From Gracilibacillus lacisalsi DSM 19029 (GTDB lineage Bacteria > Bacillota > Bacilli > Bacillales > Amphibacillaceae), in assembly GCF_000377765.1 (NCBI RefSeq), contig NZ_KB898674.1:32209-96208 (forward strand): a stretch of 64,000 nt of DNA. The letters are read 5' to 3'. This document shows, in pieces, positions 35,635 through 45,745 of the stretch. The notes under the pieces were generated by a model. That model was not told where the DNA came from and ran no database searches. It worked only from the letters and a program-made list of their open reading frames with translations. A program made the translations under genes and the position numbers. Numbering within the stretch: position 1 is the stretch's first letter; every line of letters starts with the position of its first letter.

Positions 35635-36430
35635 AAGATTCTTCTGTCGAATCAAGTATTACTATTTCTACTCTCCGATTGGCGCTCCACCCTTCGGAAC
35701 TATCATTTGAGGCTACTGGCCTTGTATCTCCAAATCCAGCAGCAATAAATCGAGACTCATTAAAATCATTGGAATCTAAGAGAAAACGAATAACACTGCT
35801 AGCTCGAGCACCTGATAACTCCCAATTTGATGGATATCGATAGCTTGATATGGGACGATTATCTGTGTGCCCCTCTACCCTTACTTCATTGGGGATATTA
35901 GCCAGTAACGTACTAACTTTATTTAAAAAAGGCTTTGCTGGATCAAGTACTACTGCCTCTCCTGTTTCGAATAGAACACTTTCCTGCAATACCAGTACAA
36001 CACCTTGATCAGTTCTAGTAGCAGAAATAACATCATTTAGATCATTTTCATTTAAGTAGGATTCTACTTCTGCTAATAACTCATCTAACTCATCTTGATC
36101 TGGTATACCATCGACTGTATTCAGTTCGGGTTGTTCTTCTGCTTCTTGGTCTTCACCTGGAATGGTGTCCTCAGATTTATCATCATTCTCTTCTTCTTTT
36201 AGGACTTCCACATTTTCAGTTGGATGTTGCTCTTCAATAATCGATGGCATTGCTTCAAATATTGTTTCACTTCTAAATGCCTCCGCAATCGCTCTGAACT
36301 TTTCTGCATCAATTTGGGACATGGAAAATAAGAGGACAAAAAATACTAAAATTAATGTTACCATGTCAGAATATGTTACCATCCATTTTGGTGCACCTTT
36401 ATTCTCTGGACGTTTGTTTCTACGCTTCAT
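35633..36430 (-). CDS. motS: MotS, Na+-type flagellar stator subunit
   Basis: 265-residue MotB-like protein: N-terminal helix with the ion-binding Asp region (MVTYSDMVTLILVFFVLLFS), acidic linker (about 80-110), and an OmpA-like peptidoglycan-binding domain (VRVEGHTDNRPI, NWELSGARASSVIRFLL, RRVEIVI). It anchors the stator to the wall. It overlaps motP by about 11 bp. Its place downstream of ccpA matches MotPS (Na+ driven) and not MotAB. The unusually acidic linker suits a saline habitat. Confidence 0.94.
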   Translation of the reverse strand: MKRRNKRPENKGAPKWMVTYSDMVTLILVFFVLLFSMSQIDAEKFRAIAEAFRSETIFEAMPSIIEEQHPTENVEVLKEEENDDKSEDTIPGEDQEAEEQPELNTVDGIPDQDELDELLAEVESYLNENDLNDVISATRTDQGVVLVLQESVLFETGEAVVLDPAKPFLNKVSTLLANIPNEVRVEGHTDNRPISSYRYPSNWELSGARASSVIRFLLDSNDFNESRFIAAGFGDTRPVASNDSSEGWSANRRVEIVILDSTEES

Positions 36431-37244
36431 TAAAGGATTCCTCCGTGAAATTCTCCTCTTCTAGCTCTTCTTTCTTATTCTTTTCTTTATTGGATAAAAA
36501 TGCGCTTAGTTTTTCCTTTAGAATACGTGGGTTTTGTCCAGATTGTACACCGATTACTCCTTCTATAATAACTTGCTTCATAAAGACTTCTTCATTTGTC
36601 TTCGTTTCTAATTTACCAGCCATTGGAGTAAATACTAGGTTCGCCAACACAGTCCCATAGAAAGTGGTCAGTAATGCTACAGCCATACTAGGACCTAGTG
36701 TAGTAGGATCTTCTAAATTCTGTAGCATCAAAATTAAACCAATTAATGTACCGACCATCCCCCAAGCCGGGGCATATTCACCAGCTTTTTCAATGATTAG
36801 ACGGCCACGGTAATGACGATCTTCCATTGCATCAATTTCTGCATTCATAATGTCATTAATCACTTCAGGCTCAATTCCATCAATGGCTAGCAATACACCT
36901 TTCTTAATATATGGATCATCGACTTCTTCTAATTCGTTTTCCAGTGCTAATAATCCTTCTCTTCTAGCACGTTCAGATAATCGCTCAAATAATTCAATCA
37001 GCTCAGCCAAATTATGTTCATTTTGCTTAAAAACTTCTTGGATCACATTCTTCGTTGTTTTGATTTGTTTGATATTAAAATTTACGAGTAGTGCAGCTAC
37101 TAGGCCACCAAGTACGATTAAAACTGAGGACCCTTGTATAAATCCAACAAATCCTCCCATACCACCACTACTAACAATACCAAACATAATCATCAGAAAA
37201 CCAATGGTAATACCGATTGGAGTCAAAAAATCTCTTTTGTTCAT
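36420..37244 (-). CDS. motP: MotP, Na+-type flagellar stator subunit
   Basis: 274-residue MotA-family protein with four transmembrane helices (two near residues 7-45, two near 150-205) and a cytoplasmic domain with charged residues that contact FliG (ERLSERARREGLLALENEL). The channel helices include PAWGMVGTLIGLILML. It forms the MotP4S2 Na+ channel with the next gene. It lies downstream of ccpA as in B. subtilis, but a terminator-like hairpin separates them here. Confidence 0.94.
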   Translation of the reverse strand: MNKRDFLTPIGITIGFLMIMFGIVSSGGMGGFVGFIQGSSVLIVLGGLVAALLVNFNIKQIKTTKNVIQEVFKQNEHNLAELIELFERLSERARREGLLALENELEEVDDPYIKKGVLLAIDGIEPEVINDIMNAEIDAMEDRHYRGRLIIEKAGEYAPAWGMVGTLIGLILMLQNLEDPTTLGPSMAVALLTTFYGTVLANLVFTPMAGKLETKTNEEVFMKQVIIEGVIGVQSGQNPRILKEKLSAFLSNKEKNKKEELEEENFTEESFNEA

Positions 37245-37372
37245 TCGTATTCTCTCCCCAGTAAAAAACTCTTAAAGTATCTGTTCAAAAAGTTTCCAAA
37301 TTAGAAACAGCAAACGTAGTGATTCACAGCTTATCATTCGATGACTTTTTGAAAAACCTCTTAAAAATTAAT

Positions 37373-37405
37373 AATGCCAGGGTGTCATGAAATCACCCTA
37401 GCATT
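37373..37405 (-). terminator. Terminator of ccpA
   Basis: AATGCCAGGGTG / CACCCTAGCATT stem with one mismatch, followed on the minus strand by ATTAATTTTTAAG. It lies between ccpA and motPS and would lower read-through into the motility genes. Confidence 0.8.
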
Positions 37406-37421
37406 AATATCGGCATTTATT

Positions 37422-38417
37422 TTATTTTGTTGAGTTTCTTTTCACAATTTGGTGTGGCAATACAACATTTTGTTCTTCCACATTTTCTTTATTCATAAAT
37501 TTAGTCAGTAAACGCATTGCTACTGCACCAATGTCATACATAGGTTGTACAACTGTTGAAAGTGTTGGGCGTACCATTGTCGCTAATCTTGTATTATCAA
37601 AACCAACTACTTCAACATCCTCAGGGACATTTACTCCGTTATCTTGCAGACCATGGATAACACCTAATGCCATTTCATCTGTTGCTACGAAAATAGCCTT
37701 TGGATAATCTTTAATGTTAATGATCTGGTTAGCAGCCTCCATTCCTGATTCATAAGAGAAATCCGCGGTAATGATATAATCTTCATTTACTTCTTTATTT
37801 GATTCTTTAACTGCTTTTACGTAACCTGCATATTTCTTTTCGTTGACGGCAGAATCTTCTTCTCCACTAACATAAATCGGATGTTTTGTTCCATTTTCGA
37901 TAAGAAGAGAAGTTGCTTCATAAGCCGCTTGTTCATAATCAATATTAACAGATGGAATCGTCTCACTCGAATCAATTGTAGCAGCTAATGCGACAGGTAC
38001 AGGCGATGTTTTTAATTGCTGCACATGCTCTTCAGTAATAGTAGCACCCATATAAACTAAACCATCTACTTGCTTTTCAAACATGGTATTAATTAGGCGC
38101 AACTCTTTATCCTTATTTTGATCTGAGTTACTCAGAATAATATTATATTTATACATCGTAGCAATATCATCAATACCTCTCGCTAATTCTGAGAAGAAGA
38201 TACTTGAAATATCAGGGATAATAACCCCTACTGTTGTTGTTTTTTTACTTGCCAGACCTCGTGCAACAGCGTTCGGGCGATAGCCTAGCCTTTCAATTGT
38301 ATTTAATACTTTCTTTCTTGTTGCTGGCTTCACGTTCGGATTTCCATTCACCACACGTGATACAGTAGCCATGGAGACGTTAGCTTCTCGTGCTACGTCA
38401 TAAATTGTTACATTCAT
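37422..38417 (-). CDS. ccpA: CcpA, catabolite control protein
   Basis: LacI-family master regulator of carbon catabolite control; binds cre sites with HPr-Ser-P. 331 residues from ATG 38417 (GGAGGTTATAAT upstream). The N-terminal HTH ([20 protein letters not shown]) and hinge helix are followed by a periplasmic-binding-type core ([49 protein letters not shown]). Matching length and context (aroA-ccpA-motPS). Confidence 0.97.
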   Translation of the reverse strand: MNVTIYDVAREANVSMATVSRVVNGNPNVKPATRKKVLNTIERLGYRPNAVARGLASKKTTTVGVIIPDISSIFFSELARGIDDIATMYKYNIILSNSDQNKDKELRLINTMFEKQVDGLVYMGATITEEHVQQLKTSPVPVALAATIDSSETIPSVNIDYEQAAYEATSLLIENGTKHPIYVSGEEDSAVNEKKYAGYVKAVKESNKEVNEDYIITADFSYESGMEAANQIINIKDYPKAIFVATDEMALGVIHGLQDNGVNVPEDVEVVGFDNTRLATMVRPTLSTVVQPMYDIGAVAMRLLTKFMNKENVEEQNVVLPHQIVKRNSTK

Positions 38418-38705
38418 TATTATAACCTCCAATATTCTAATTCACGGTATATTTCTCTCATCATACGCTACAAAGAGTATTTCTGCAAAAAATAAACGAT
38501 ATCTACATTATTTATGTATATCATTCATATTATAACAAATTTTGCACAAAAATTAACATCAAAACAATTATTTTATGAAAAATTTTCATTTTACTCGCTT
38601 ACACTCGGATAAAACCCTTCATAAAGATACCACATTATTGATAAACAGCCACGTAAAATCACTTGCATTTGCTACTAACAAATCGCTGTGTTACTTCATG
38701 CTAGA
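38418..38705. other. Upstream region of ccpA
   Basis: About 290 bp of AT-rich DNA that should contain the minus-strand ccpA promoter. I see no confident -35/-10 pair and no gene. The repeat at 38706 follows. Confidence 0.4.
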
Positions 38706-38880
38706 ATTGTAGAGCAGACCTTAGCAAAGGCGCCCACTTTCACTCCTGTGGAAATGGTTTGACCTGAAGATCCACTTTATCGAGCGGGTTTTGCTCGAAA
38801 AAGTTAGCTGAAGGACAAACCCCACAGAAAGGAAAGTGGGCAGCCGAAGCGGTGATTATGCTGTTCACGTATTTCATAAT
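38706..38880 (+). repeat. Family 1 palindromic repeat, copy 2
   Basis: About 175 bp. Outer arms GCCCACTTTC...CTGTGG and CCACAG...GAAAGTGGGC pair; the core is CTGAAGATCCACTT, an inner CGAGC/GCTCG hairpin and AAGTTAGCTGAAG. Flanks TTGTAGAGCA and TATTTCATAAT match copies 1 and 3. It is the main content of the roughly 650-bp gap between ccpA and aroA. Confidence 0.85.
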
Positions 38881-39026
38881 TAATACTAAAGCAATCGAAT
38901 TCCAATTAGCATTGTTAGTTGAGGCCGTGCCAGTGGAAAGTAATTAGTCTGAGCGTTGCAAATATACATCGAATATTTCAAAATAAACATTTGGATGACA
39001 AAATACTCTGGTACTGGGGATAATAA

Positions 39027-39061
39027 TAAAAACTCCTGCCATTAATTAACAGGAGTTTTTT
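39027..39061 (-). terminator. Terminator of aroA
   Basis: AAAAACTCCTG / CAGGAGTTTTT stem with an 11-nt loop just after the aroA stop codon. Confidence 0.93.
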
Positions 39062-39063
39062 CA

Positions 39064-40128
39064 TTATTTATTTAATAATTCATTCATAAAGTTGTGGAAT
39101 GTTGGGATGTCCATTTGTTGTGCTGCATCAGATAGTGCTACTGCAGGATCTGGGTGTACTTCCGCCATGACACCATCCGCCCCAATTGCTAATGCTGCTT
39201 TTGCAGCTGGTAATAATAGATCTCTTCTACCAGTCGAATGCGTTACGTCAACCATAACAGGTAAGTGTGTTTCTTGTTTTAAGATTGGAACAGCTGTTAT
39301 ATCTAGCGTGTTACGAGTTGCTTTCTCGTAAGTCCGAATTCCACGTTCACAGAGAATGATTTGTCCGTTACCTTTAGAATTAATGTATTCAGCTGCATTA
39401 ATAAAATCAGAAATAGTAGCAGACATACCACGTTTTAACAGAACTGGTTTATTTGTTTCACCTGCAGCCTTTAATAGTTCAAAGTTTTGCATGTTACGTG
39501 CGCCAATTTGTATCACATCTATATAATTAACGGCCTCTTCAATATGTGCAGGATTGACAATCTCACTAACAACTGCTAATCCATACTCTTCAGAGACTTT
39601 TTTCAATATTTCAAGTCCTTCAAACCCTAAACCTTGGAAATCATATGGTGATGTTCTCGGTTTAAACGCACCGCCACGAATTAATTTCAATCCTTCTTTC
39701 TTAATAGCAGAAGCAACTTCAGAAACTTGCTCATAGCTTTCCACCGCACAAGGACCAAAAATAAAGTGTTGATTACCATCACCGAATTTATCACCATTTA
39801 TATCAATTACAGTATCTTCAGGTTTTTTCTTACGAGATACTAGTAATGCTTTACTATGGTCATCTTCTTGTAATTCAAGGCCAGCTTTAAAAATTTCTTT
39901 GAATAAGTGAACAATCGTAGAATTTTCAAATGGACCATTATTATGCTTTGTAATTAAATTGAGCATATCGCGTTCACGAACTGGATCATAACTACGATTA
40001 GCACCTTGCTTTTCTTTTACTTGACCAGTTTCTTTTACTAATTCAGCACGTTTATTAATTAACTCTAGTATCTCTAAGTTAACTTGGTCAAGTTTTTCAC
40101 GAAGCTGATCCAATTGTTCATTACTCAT
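39064..40128 (-). CDS. aroA: Bifunctional chorismate mutase / DAHP synthase
   Basis: First step of the shikimate pathway, with a fused regulatory chorismate mutase domain. 354 residues from ATG 40128 ([23 protein letters not shown]). The AroQ-type mutase is at about 1-88 ([18 protein letters not shown]) and the type I-beta DAHP synthase follows ([44 protein letters not shown]). It is the Bacillus AroA/AroG(f) form, feedback-inhibited by chorismate and prephenate. Divergent from the FtsA-like gene. Confidence 0.96.
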   Translation of the reverse strand: MSNEQLDQLREKLDQVNLEILELINKRAELVKETGQVKEKQGANRSYDPVRERDMLNLITKHNNGPFENSTIVHLFKEIFKAGLELQEDDHSKALLVSRKKKPEDTVIDINGDKFGDGNQHFIFGPCAVESYEQVSEVASAIKKEGLKLIRGGAFKPRTSPYDFQGLGFEGLEILKKVSEEYGLAVVSEIVNPAHIEEAVNYIDVIQIGARNMQNFELLKAAGETNKPVLLKRGMSATISDFINAAEYINSKGNGQIILCERGIRTYEKATRNTLDITAVPILKQETHLPVMVDVTHSTGRRDLLLPAAKAALAIGADGVMAEVHPDPAVALSDAAQQMDIPTFHNFMNELLNK

Positions 40129-40288
40129 TATAAATCCCCCTACTCCTATTTTAAATTCCTGAAAAAATGTTATACTTTTTATAGAATTACGGATAATTAT
40201 AGCTAAAATATGGCGACTTGTCACCAGTTAGAAGAAATATTTTATAGAATATTTAAAATTTATTCACAATAGGAAGGAAAAAACAGTT

Positions 40289-42427
40289 ATGAATGAGCAA
40301 ATGTTCGCACTAGATATCGGTACCAGGTCTGTTGTAGGTCTGTTAATGGAAAAGAAAAATGATCAATATCAATTAATTGACTATCATATGGTAGAACATG
40401 ATGAACGCTCCATGTTAGACGGCCAAATACATGATATAGTCTCTGTAGCAAAAGTGATACAACAAGTCAAAATTCATTTAGAAGAAAAGCATAATACTGT
40501 GTTAGAAAAAGTTTGTGTAGCTGCTGCTGGACGTGCTTTAAAAACAAAACGGGTTCAAACAACGAAAGAAATCAGGAAACAACCATTAATGAGTGAAGAA
40601 GATATTCTATTCTTAGAATTAGAGGCTGTGCAAAAAGCACAATATGAATTGGCAACAGGTGAGGAAGATGCGAGTCATCATTACTATTGTGTTGGTTACT
40701 CAGTCATTCAGTATTCATTAGATGGGGAAGAAATCGGTTCATTAATTGATCAACAAGGTGAAACAGCAGAAGTAGAAATAATTGCAACTTTCTTACCGAA
40801 AGTGGTTGTAGAATCATTACTTTCTGCTCTAAATCGTTCAGCGTTACAATTAGAAGCGTTAACGTTAGAACCGATTGCCGCAATCCACGTGTTAATACCA
40901 CCTTCTATGAGACGGTTAAACGTTGCGTTAGTGGATATTGGTGCAGGCACGAGTGATATTGCACTAACATCTGAAGGAACGGTCACAGCATACGGTATGG
41001 TCCCGAAAGCGGGAGATGAGATTACAGAGGCAATAAGTGATCATTACTTATTAGATTTTAATCAAGCTGAAGATTTCAAAAAAGAAATCACATTACATAA
41101 AAAAGCTATTGTTTCTGATATTCTTGGATTTGAACAAGAAGTAAATTATGAAGAATTAATCGAACATATTTCACCTGCAGTAGACACGCTAGCGAGCTCG
41201 ATTTCAGATGAGATAATTGCTTTGAACGGTAAAGCACCTAAAGCGGTCATGTTAGTTGGTGGAGGCAGTCAAACTCCTGAGTTAGCAAAAAGACTTGCGA
41301 TCAAATTGAAACTCCCAGCTAACCGAGTAGCGATTAGAGGTGTAGATGCTATTCAACTATTATCAAAAGATGAGGGGCTGCCGATTGGTCCTGAATTTAT
41401 CACCCCTATCGGTATTGCTATTGCAGCAAAACAAAACCCGGTACACTACATAAGTGTGATCGTTAACGAGCAAGTCATTCGGTTATTCGAGATGAAAGAC
41501 TTAGCAGTTGCAGATTGCCTTCTTGCTGCAGGAATTAATATCAAAAAACTGTATGGTAGACCAGGAATGGCAGCTATGGTTGAATACAATGGTAAACCAG
41601 TCACGTTACCAGGTGGATTCGGAACAACACCAAAGATTTTATTGAATGGTAACGAATCTAACGTAGATGATATTGTTCATAATGGTGATGTATTAGTTAT
41701 TGAGAAGGGGCAGGACGGAGCACCTGCAGAAATGAGTATAGAAGAATTGATTGGGGAAACTTCTTCGATAACAGTCTATTACAATCAAGAAGCTTTCCAT
41801 ATGAAACCTAAAATTCTCGTGAATAATAGAAGTGTTAAATCTAGCTATCTATTAAAAGATGGAGATAAAATCGAATACAACCAGCAAATTACGTTACAAG
41901 ACTTCTTACATCATTTTCAAATTGCAGAACATGTCAACACACCATTTACAATATGGATTGATGATAACAAAAAAGTCTTAGAAGATTACAGTCAAACATT
42001 GCTGCACAATGGAAAACCAGCTAATATAAATCACCCTCTTAAAAATGGTGACAAAGTGGAGACATATTTAGCAGATACTCCTACGTTACAAGAACTTTTA
42101 GAGAAACTAGAGATTCATTATCAGACTGAGATGACGATTACCTACAATAAAAAGCGTCTGACTCTTACAAAAGAGTTAGTTAAAGTTTATCGCCGCGGTG
42201 AAGTACTATCTTTGGGAGATTTTATAGAGGATCAAGATAAACTGCAAATCATTGAGCAAAAAGCAGATCCATTTATTTTCCAAGATATCTTCCGGTTCAT
42301 ATCACTAGACTTAACACAGGCAAAAGGCAGAGTCGAATTAAAACGAAACGGAGAGCCTGCAACGTTTTTTGAAGAGTTACAGCCTAACGATACGATTGAT
42401 ATAAATTTAGAGAGTCGCCAAATCTAA
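40289..42427 (+). CDS. Large FtsA/PilM-like actin-fold protein with C-terminal beta-grasp-like repeats
   Basis: 712 residues. The N-terminal 385 form an FtsA-type actin ATPase: ALDIGTRSVVGLL (phosphate 1), a 1C/SHS2-type subdomain (about 50-110), ALVDIGAGTSDIAL (phosphate 2) and AVMLVGGGSQTPELA (adenosine). From about 390 on there are five related units of 60-100 residues, at about 391, 494, 553, 614 and 680, most with an (N)G(D/x)x-type hairpin (LKNGDKVETY, LKDGDKIEYN, VHNGDVLVIE) joined by a short helix (TLQELLEKLEI, TLQDFLHHFQI). No FtsA C-terminal membrane helix. Such long FtsA-domain proteins occur in Bacilli besides true FtsA; role unknown, perhaps envelope-linked. Confidence 0.8.
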   Translation: MNEQMFALDIGTRSVVGLLMEKKNDQYQLIDYHMVEHDERSMLDGQIHDIVSVAKVIQQVKIHLEEKHNTVLEKVCVAAAGRALKTKRVQTTKEIRKQPLMSEEDILFLELEAVQKAQYELATGEEDASHHYYCVGYSVIQYSLDGEEIGSLIDQQGETAEVEIIATFLPKVVVESLLSALNRSALQLEALTLEPIAAIHVLIPPSMRRLNVALVDIGAGTSDIALTSEGTVTAYGMVPKAGDEITEAISDHYLLDFNQAEDFKKEITLHKKAIVSDILGFEQEVNYEELIEHISPAVDTLASSISDEIIALNGKAPKAVMLVGGGSQTPELAKRLAIKLKLPANRVAIRGVDAIQLLSKDEGLPIGPEFITPIGIAIAAKQNPVHYISVIVNEQVIRLFEMKDLAVADCLLAAGINIKKLYGRPGMAAMVEYNGKPVTLPGGFGTTPKILLNGNESNVDDIVHNGDVLVIEKGQDGAPAEMSIEELIGETSSITVYYNQEAFHMKPKILVNNRSVKSSYLLKDGDKIEYNQQITLQDFLHHFQIAEHVNTPFTIWIDDNKKVLEDYSQTLLHNGKPANINHPLKNGDKVETYLADTPTLQELLEKLEIHYQTEMTITYNKKRLTLTKELVKVYRRGEVLSLGDFIEDQDKLQIIEQKADPFIFQDIFRFISLDLTQAKGRVELKRNGEPATFFEELQPNDTIDINLESRQI

Positions 42428-42449
42428 TTTGTGCGACTCTCTTTTTTTA
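42410..42449 (+). terminator. Terminator of the FtsA-like gene
   Basis: GAGAGTCGC / GCGACTCTC stem followed by a run of Ts. The left arm and loop contain the last codons and stop codon of the gene. Confidence 0.9.
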
Positions 42450-42767
42450 ACAATTACTTTCTAAGCTGCTTACGGTAATATCGGAATGACTGGTATTCCA
42501 AGTGGATTCTCCATCTGCTATTTTTATCACTTGTGGTGATTCATGCTTTATTTGATACGTATCAGCAATATAATTAGATAGTTCTCTTGCATGCTGAACA
42601 TGTAATCTAAATAAAGGACAATCAGACGTTTCACTAAACTTTTCATATTCTTGATTGGCTGATGTGCTGATCGGACAAGTTAAACTATGCTTCAACAAAA
42701 CAAATTCCTGATTCTCTTCTACAATTTGTTTAAATTGTTCAACCGAATCGATATTTTTTATTTCCAT
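42447..42767 (-). CDS. ytxJ: YtxJ (BrxC-type), bacillithiol-linked monothiol thioredoxin-fold protein
   Basis: 106-residue thioredoxin-fold protein with the TCPIS motif (SLTCPISTSA) that marks YtxJ/BrxC, a proposed bacilliredoxin that removes bacillithiol from proteins. I chose ATG 42767; a GTG at 42776 lies inside the AAGGAT RBS. A conserved cis-Pro region follows (ESPQVIKIADGES). The C-terminus ends in Cys (LESNC), which is unusual. It precedes the region of ytxGH as in B. subtilis, but a hairpin lies between them. Confidence 0.9.
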   Translation of the reverse strand: MEIKNIDSVEQFKQIVEENQEFVLLKHSLTCPISTSANQEYEKFSETSDCPLFRLHVQHARELSNYIADTYQIKHESPQVIKIADGESTWNTSHSDITVSSLESNC

Positions 42768-42835
42768 TTCTACCACATCCTTATTGATAATCTGAGAATA
42801 GGGAAGTAAATCCTCTCTAAGCTTGTCTCAAATTT

Positions 42836-42868
42836 AAACCCGTTTCATGATAATACTGAAACGGGTTT
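42836..42868 (-). terminator. Terminator-like hairpin after ytxH
   Basis: AAACCCGTTTCA / TGAAACGGGTTT perfect stem with a 9-nt loop, between ytxH and ytxJ on the minus strand. Only a weak T-run follows, so termination may be partial. Confidence 0.65.
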
Positions 42869-42906
42869 GTCGTTTTGAAACAACTCTTTATACAATCTTT
42901 TATGGT

Positions 42907-43344
42907 TTATGATCGGTTTGTATCGTTTTCTTCTTCTACAGCCTTTGCTGCTTCTTCAATCGCTTGTGCTACTTCTTCTGCAGCTTTTTCCGGATCTTCA
43001 TCTTTAGATATTTTTTCTTGTATTGTATCCTTTGTTTCCTTCAACTTACTAGTTAGATCCTGTGATCTCTCCGAAACTGTCTGACCTAGTTGTTGAGACT
43101 GTTCTTTGGCATAGTCTCTCCATTCACTTCCTTTTTCATAAGCGACATCTTTCCATTCATTAGCGCGATCTTTTACGTAGTGTGCTCCTTGGTTAAGATC
43201 ACTTCTTAATTCTCTACCTGACTTTGGAGCAAAAATTAAAGCTAATGATGCCCCAACAATACCACCAATTAATGAGCCTATTAAAAAGTCTTTGCTGTTA
43301 ATGTTCTGGTTTTCTTCTTTCTGATTTTGATTTTGATTCGTCAT
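42907..43344 (-). CDS. ytxH: YtxH, general-stress-type membrane protein
   Basis: 145-residue YtxH-family protein. One N-terminal helix rich in Gly and Ala (LIGSLIGGIVGASLALIFAPKSGRELR; about residues 26-53) with the family-typical FAPKSGRELR end, then an amphipathic Lys/Glu/Gln-rich helix (about 60-145) with an acidic C-terminus. In B. subtilis ytxGHJ is a sigma-B/sigma-H stress operon; that control is not visible here. The gap from ytxG is 22 bp. Confidence 0.92.
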   Translation of the reverse strand: MTNQNQNQKEENQNINSKDFLIGSLIGGIVGASLALIFAPKSGRELRSDLNQGAHYVKDRANEWKDVAYEKGSEWRDYAKEQSQQLGQTVSERSQDLTSKLKETKDTIQEKISKDEDPEKAAEEVAQAIEEAAKAVEEENDTNRS

Positions 43345-43366
43345 TTCTCATTCCTCCTATATGATA

Positions 43367-43774
43367 TTATTTATTTCTATTTCTTTTAAACAATTCCATT
43401 ACAACCGTGCTCCACTTAATAGCTTCTGCCGTTGTTTCCTTGTTTTCATCTGCAATACGATTTACAGATTGTGATACGTTACGAATGGATTGGGTAAAGT
43501 CCTTGACACTATCCCCAATATTTTTAACACCATCTACTAATGTGTTTAATTTTGTTGTTTTTTCATTGATATCCTCGGCTAATTTATTTGTTTTGTTTAA
43601 TAAAGCCGTTGTCTCTACTGTAATACCCTCCATTTGTTTTTCTAAACCTTCTAGTGTATCTGCCACATGTGACATAGTTCGTCTAGTTTCTTTTAGGACT
43701 TTTACTAAGTAGATGACTAAAATGGCAAAAGCAACTGCTGCGATAATAGCTGCAAGGTATAAGAGAATTTCCAT
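43367..43774 (-). CDS. ytxG: YtxG, DUF948 membrane protein
   Basis: 135 residues with one N-terminal helix (MEILLYLAAIIAAVAFAILV), then coiled-coil heptads (about 30-110) typical of DUF948 proteins. I use ATG 43774 because AAGGAG lies upstream; a GTG four codons earlier abuts that site. First gene of a ytxG-ytxH pair. Function unknown; known as a stress-induced partner of YtxH. Confidence 0.9.
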   Translation of the reverse strand: MEILLYLAAIIAAVAFAILVIYLVKVLKETRRTMSHVADTLEGLEKQMEGITVETTALLNKTNKLAEDINEKTTKLNTLVDGVKNIGDSVKDFTQSIRNVSQSVNRIADENKETTAEAIKWSTVVMELFKRNRNK

Positions 43775-43982
43775 CCGAACCTTCACTCCTTCATTATGTA
43801 TTACTAATCAACCTAATAATTATGGTATACCCTTTATTTGCTATTCTAAACAAGATAATATTAAATTGCACGTAATAAGGAAAACAATGGTTGGAAAAGT
43901 CAAGTTTAAATAAGATAATTCGAACAAAACCCTCTCAGTCCTTATCCCTACATGCTAAGTGGATTTGCGGTTGTTTTAGTGG
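43775..43982. other. Gap upstream of ytxG
   Basis: About 200 bp between ytxG and the repeat fragment at 43983. It should contain the ytxGH promoter. I see no clear sigma-A or sigma-B box pair, and no gene. Confidence 0.35.
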
Positions 43983-44070
43983 CCATTGTGAAATTTATCA
44001 ATCGCATAACCACCAATGCGGCTGCCCACCTCCCTTTCCGTGGGGGGTGTCCTACCAATGGTGATATGCT
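43983..44070 (-). repeat. Family 1 repeat, right-end fragment
   Basis: On the minus strand: CCCACGGAAAGGGAGGTGGGCAGCC, GGTGGTTATG and ATTTCACAATGG-like sequence match the right third of copies 1-3. The left arm and core are missing, so this is a decayed or truncated copy. It lies between ytxG and murC. Confidence 0.65.
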
Positions 44071-44083
44071 TTCATTATTTGTA

Positions 44084-44114
44084 AAAAAAAGAAGGATTCC
44101 CCCCTTCTTTTTCA
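44084..44114 (-). terminator. Terminator of murC
   Basis: AAAAAGAAGG / CCTTCTTTTT stem with a short C-rich loop, A-run on the plus left side giving Ts on the minus strand. It lies about 45 nt after the murC stop codon. Confidence 0.8.
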
Positions 44115-44156
44115 TACGTTTTCTAATGAAATAGACAAAAGACGGTCGAATCCTTC

Positions 44157-45452
44157 TTATTTTAAACTTTTTTCATATGCTTCTTGATATTTCTGAATAT
44201 CTCCTGCACCCATAAAGACTAACACACTATTTTGGTGATTTTCTAAAAGGTGAATATTGTCTAAATCCAATAATTCACTCTGCTCGATTAACTGTTTTAG
44301 ATCATTAATCGATAAGTTTGCTTGAGATTCTCTTGCAGACCCGAAAATATCACATAAGTATACAGCATCCGCTTGGGATAAAGCTTCACTGAATTCATTC
44401 ATAAAGGTTTTCGTTCTAGAATAGGTATGAGGCTGAAATATCGCAATAATTTCCTTTTTAGGATATTTTTTGCGAGCTGCTTCAATCGTAGCATCTACCT
44501 CTTTTGGATGGTGAGCATAATCATCAATTAAAATCTGATTTCCAAATTGTTTTTCTGAAAACCTTCTTTTTACCCCTTTAAATGATACAATCTCTTTAAT
44601 TTGAGACGCTGTGAAACCTTCATAATGACATATGGTAATAACAGCTAACGCATTCAATATATTATGATTTCCATATGCTTTAATTTGGAACGTGTCATAA
44701 TAGTTATTACGAACAAAGACATCAAACGTCGTACCTTCTTCATCTACCTGAATATTTTTTGCACAAAAATCATTCGTGTCATTTAGACCATAATAAAGCA
44801 CAGGTACTTTTGCTTGGATTGCCTGTAGATACTCATCATCCCCACAAGCAACAATACCCTTCTTTACGTTATCAGCCATTTGTTGAAAAGAATCAAACAC
44901 ATCGTCAATATCCTTGAAATAGTCCGGATGATCGAAATCAATATTTGTCATAATCGCATAATCTGGCTTATATGCTAAGAAATGACGTCGATATTCACAT
45001 GCTTCAAATACATAATATTTACTGTCTTCTGCACCTTTTCCGGTTCCGTCTCCAATAAGATAGGAAATTGGACAAGCTTGATCCAGAACATGAGCAAGTA
45101 AGCCGGTTGTAGAAGTTTTTCCATGTGCACCGGTAACCGCAATACTTGTATATTGGTTAATCCATTCACCTAAGAACTCGTGATAACGATAGAATGGAAG
45201 CCCTAATTCTTTGGCTTTTTTAATTTCCTCATGATCATCTTTAAAGGCATTTCCTGCAATAATGGTTAAACCTTCTTTAATATTATCTTCTGAAAAAGGT
45301 AATATTGGTATGTTCTTACCTTCTAAAGCATCTTGTGTAAATATATATTTTTCAATATCAGAACCCTGTACCTGTTCACCAGAGTCTGCAAGGATTTGTG
45401 CCAGGGCGCTCATTCCTGTCCCTTTAATACCAATAAAATGGTAAATTTTCAT
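44157..45452 (-). CDS. murC: UDP-N-acetylmuramate-L-alanine ligase
   Basis: Adds L-Ala to UDP-MurNAc using ATP, first step of the peptidoglycan peptide stem; cytoplasmic. 431 residues with the N-terminal Rossmann loop [17 protein letters not shown] loop [14 protein letters not shown], the DFDHPDYF region and [14 protein letters not shown], the complete Mur ligase layout. Strong RBS GGAGGTTC. It follows sftA on the same strand with a family 2 repeat between them, as the Bacillus ytpT-murC order predicts. Confidence 0.98.
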   Translation of the reverse strand: MKIYHFIGIKGTGMSALAQILADSGEQVQGSDIEKYIFTQDALEGKNIPILPFSEDNIKEGLTIIAGNAFKDDHEEIKKAKELGLPFYRYHEFLGEWINQYTSIAVTGAHGKTSTTGLLAHVLDQACPISYLIGDGTGKGAEDSKYYVFEACEYRRHFLAYKPDYAIMTNIDFDHPDYFKDIDDVFDSFQQMADNVKKGIVACGDDEYLQAIQAKVPVLYYGLNDTNDFCAKNIQVDEEGTTFDVFVRNNYYDTFQIKAYGNHNILNALAVITICHYEGFTASQIKEIVSFKGVKRRFSEKQFGNQILIDDYAHHPKEVDATIEAARKKYPKKEIIAIFQPHTYSRTKTFMNEFSEALSQADAVYLCDIFGSARESQANLSINDLKQLIEQSELLDLDNIHLLENHQNSVLVFMGAGDIQKYQEAYEKSLK

Positions 45453-45609
45453 AAAACAGAACCTCCAAAATCAATGATAAAATTAACTCGTCTCATCATG
45501 ATTATTTTTCTAATCATCTTTTAGAATTTATATAACACAAGAAATTATCTTCTAATAAATCTCGGTTTGTGTCAAGTCTTTATGCATATTTATTACGTTA
45601 AAAAGTATT

Positions 45610-45669
45610 TATCACAGCACTCACCATTAGTGAGGAAATAAAAAGCCTCACTGATGAAAGTCTCACTTT
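45610..45669 (-). repeat. Family 2 hairpin repeat between sftA and murC
   Basis: On the minus strand: AAAGTGAGACTTTC, then a hairpin TCATCAGTGAGG / CCTCACTAATGG (stem about 11-12 bp with one wobble, 45623-45657), then GTGAGTGCTGTGATAAA. It shares the AGTGAGACT start and GTGATAA end with the copies at 2666 and 32995, but lacks the TTAGCGAA block. Confidence 0.65.
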
Positions 45670-45745
45670 CTGCCATTATATACGGAATCGATGTTGAATG
45701 TTCATTAATCATTTTGAACTATTCGATAAACGTTTTTAATACAAA

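Noticed and set aside
36355..37275. Open frames antisense to motP and motS
   Set aside because: They shadow the motPS coding strand and have no RBS or family motif.
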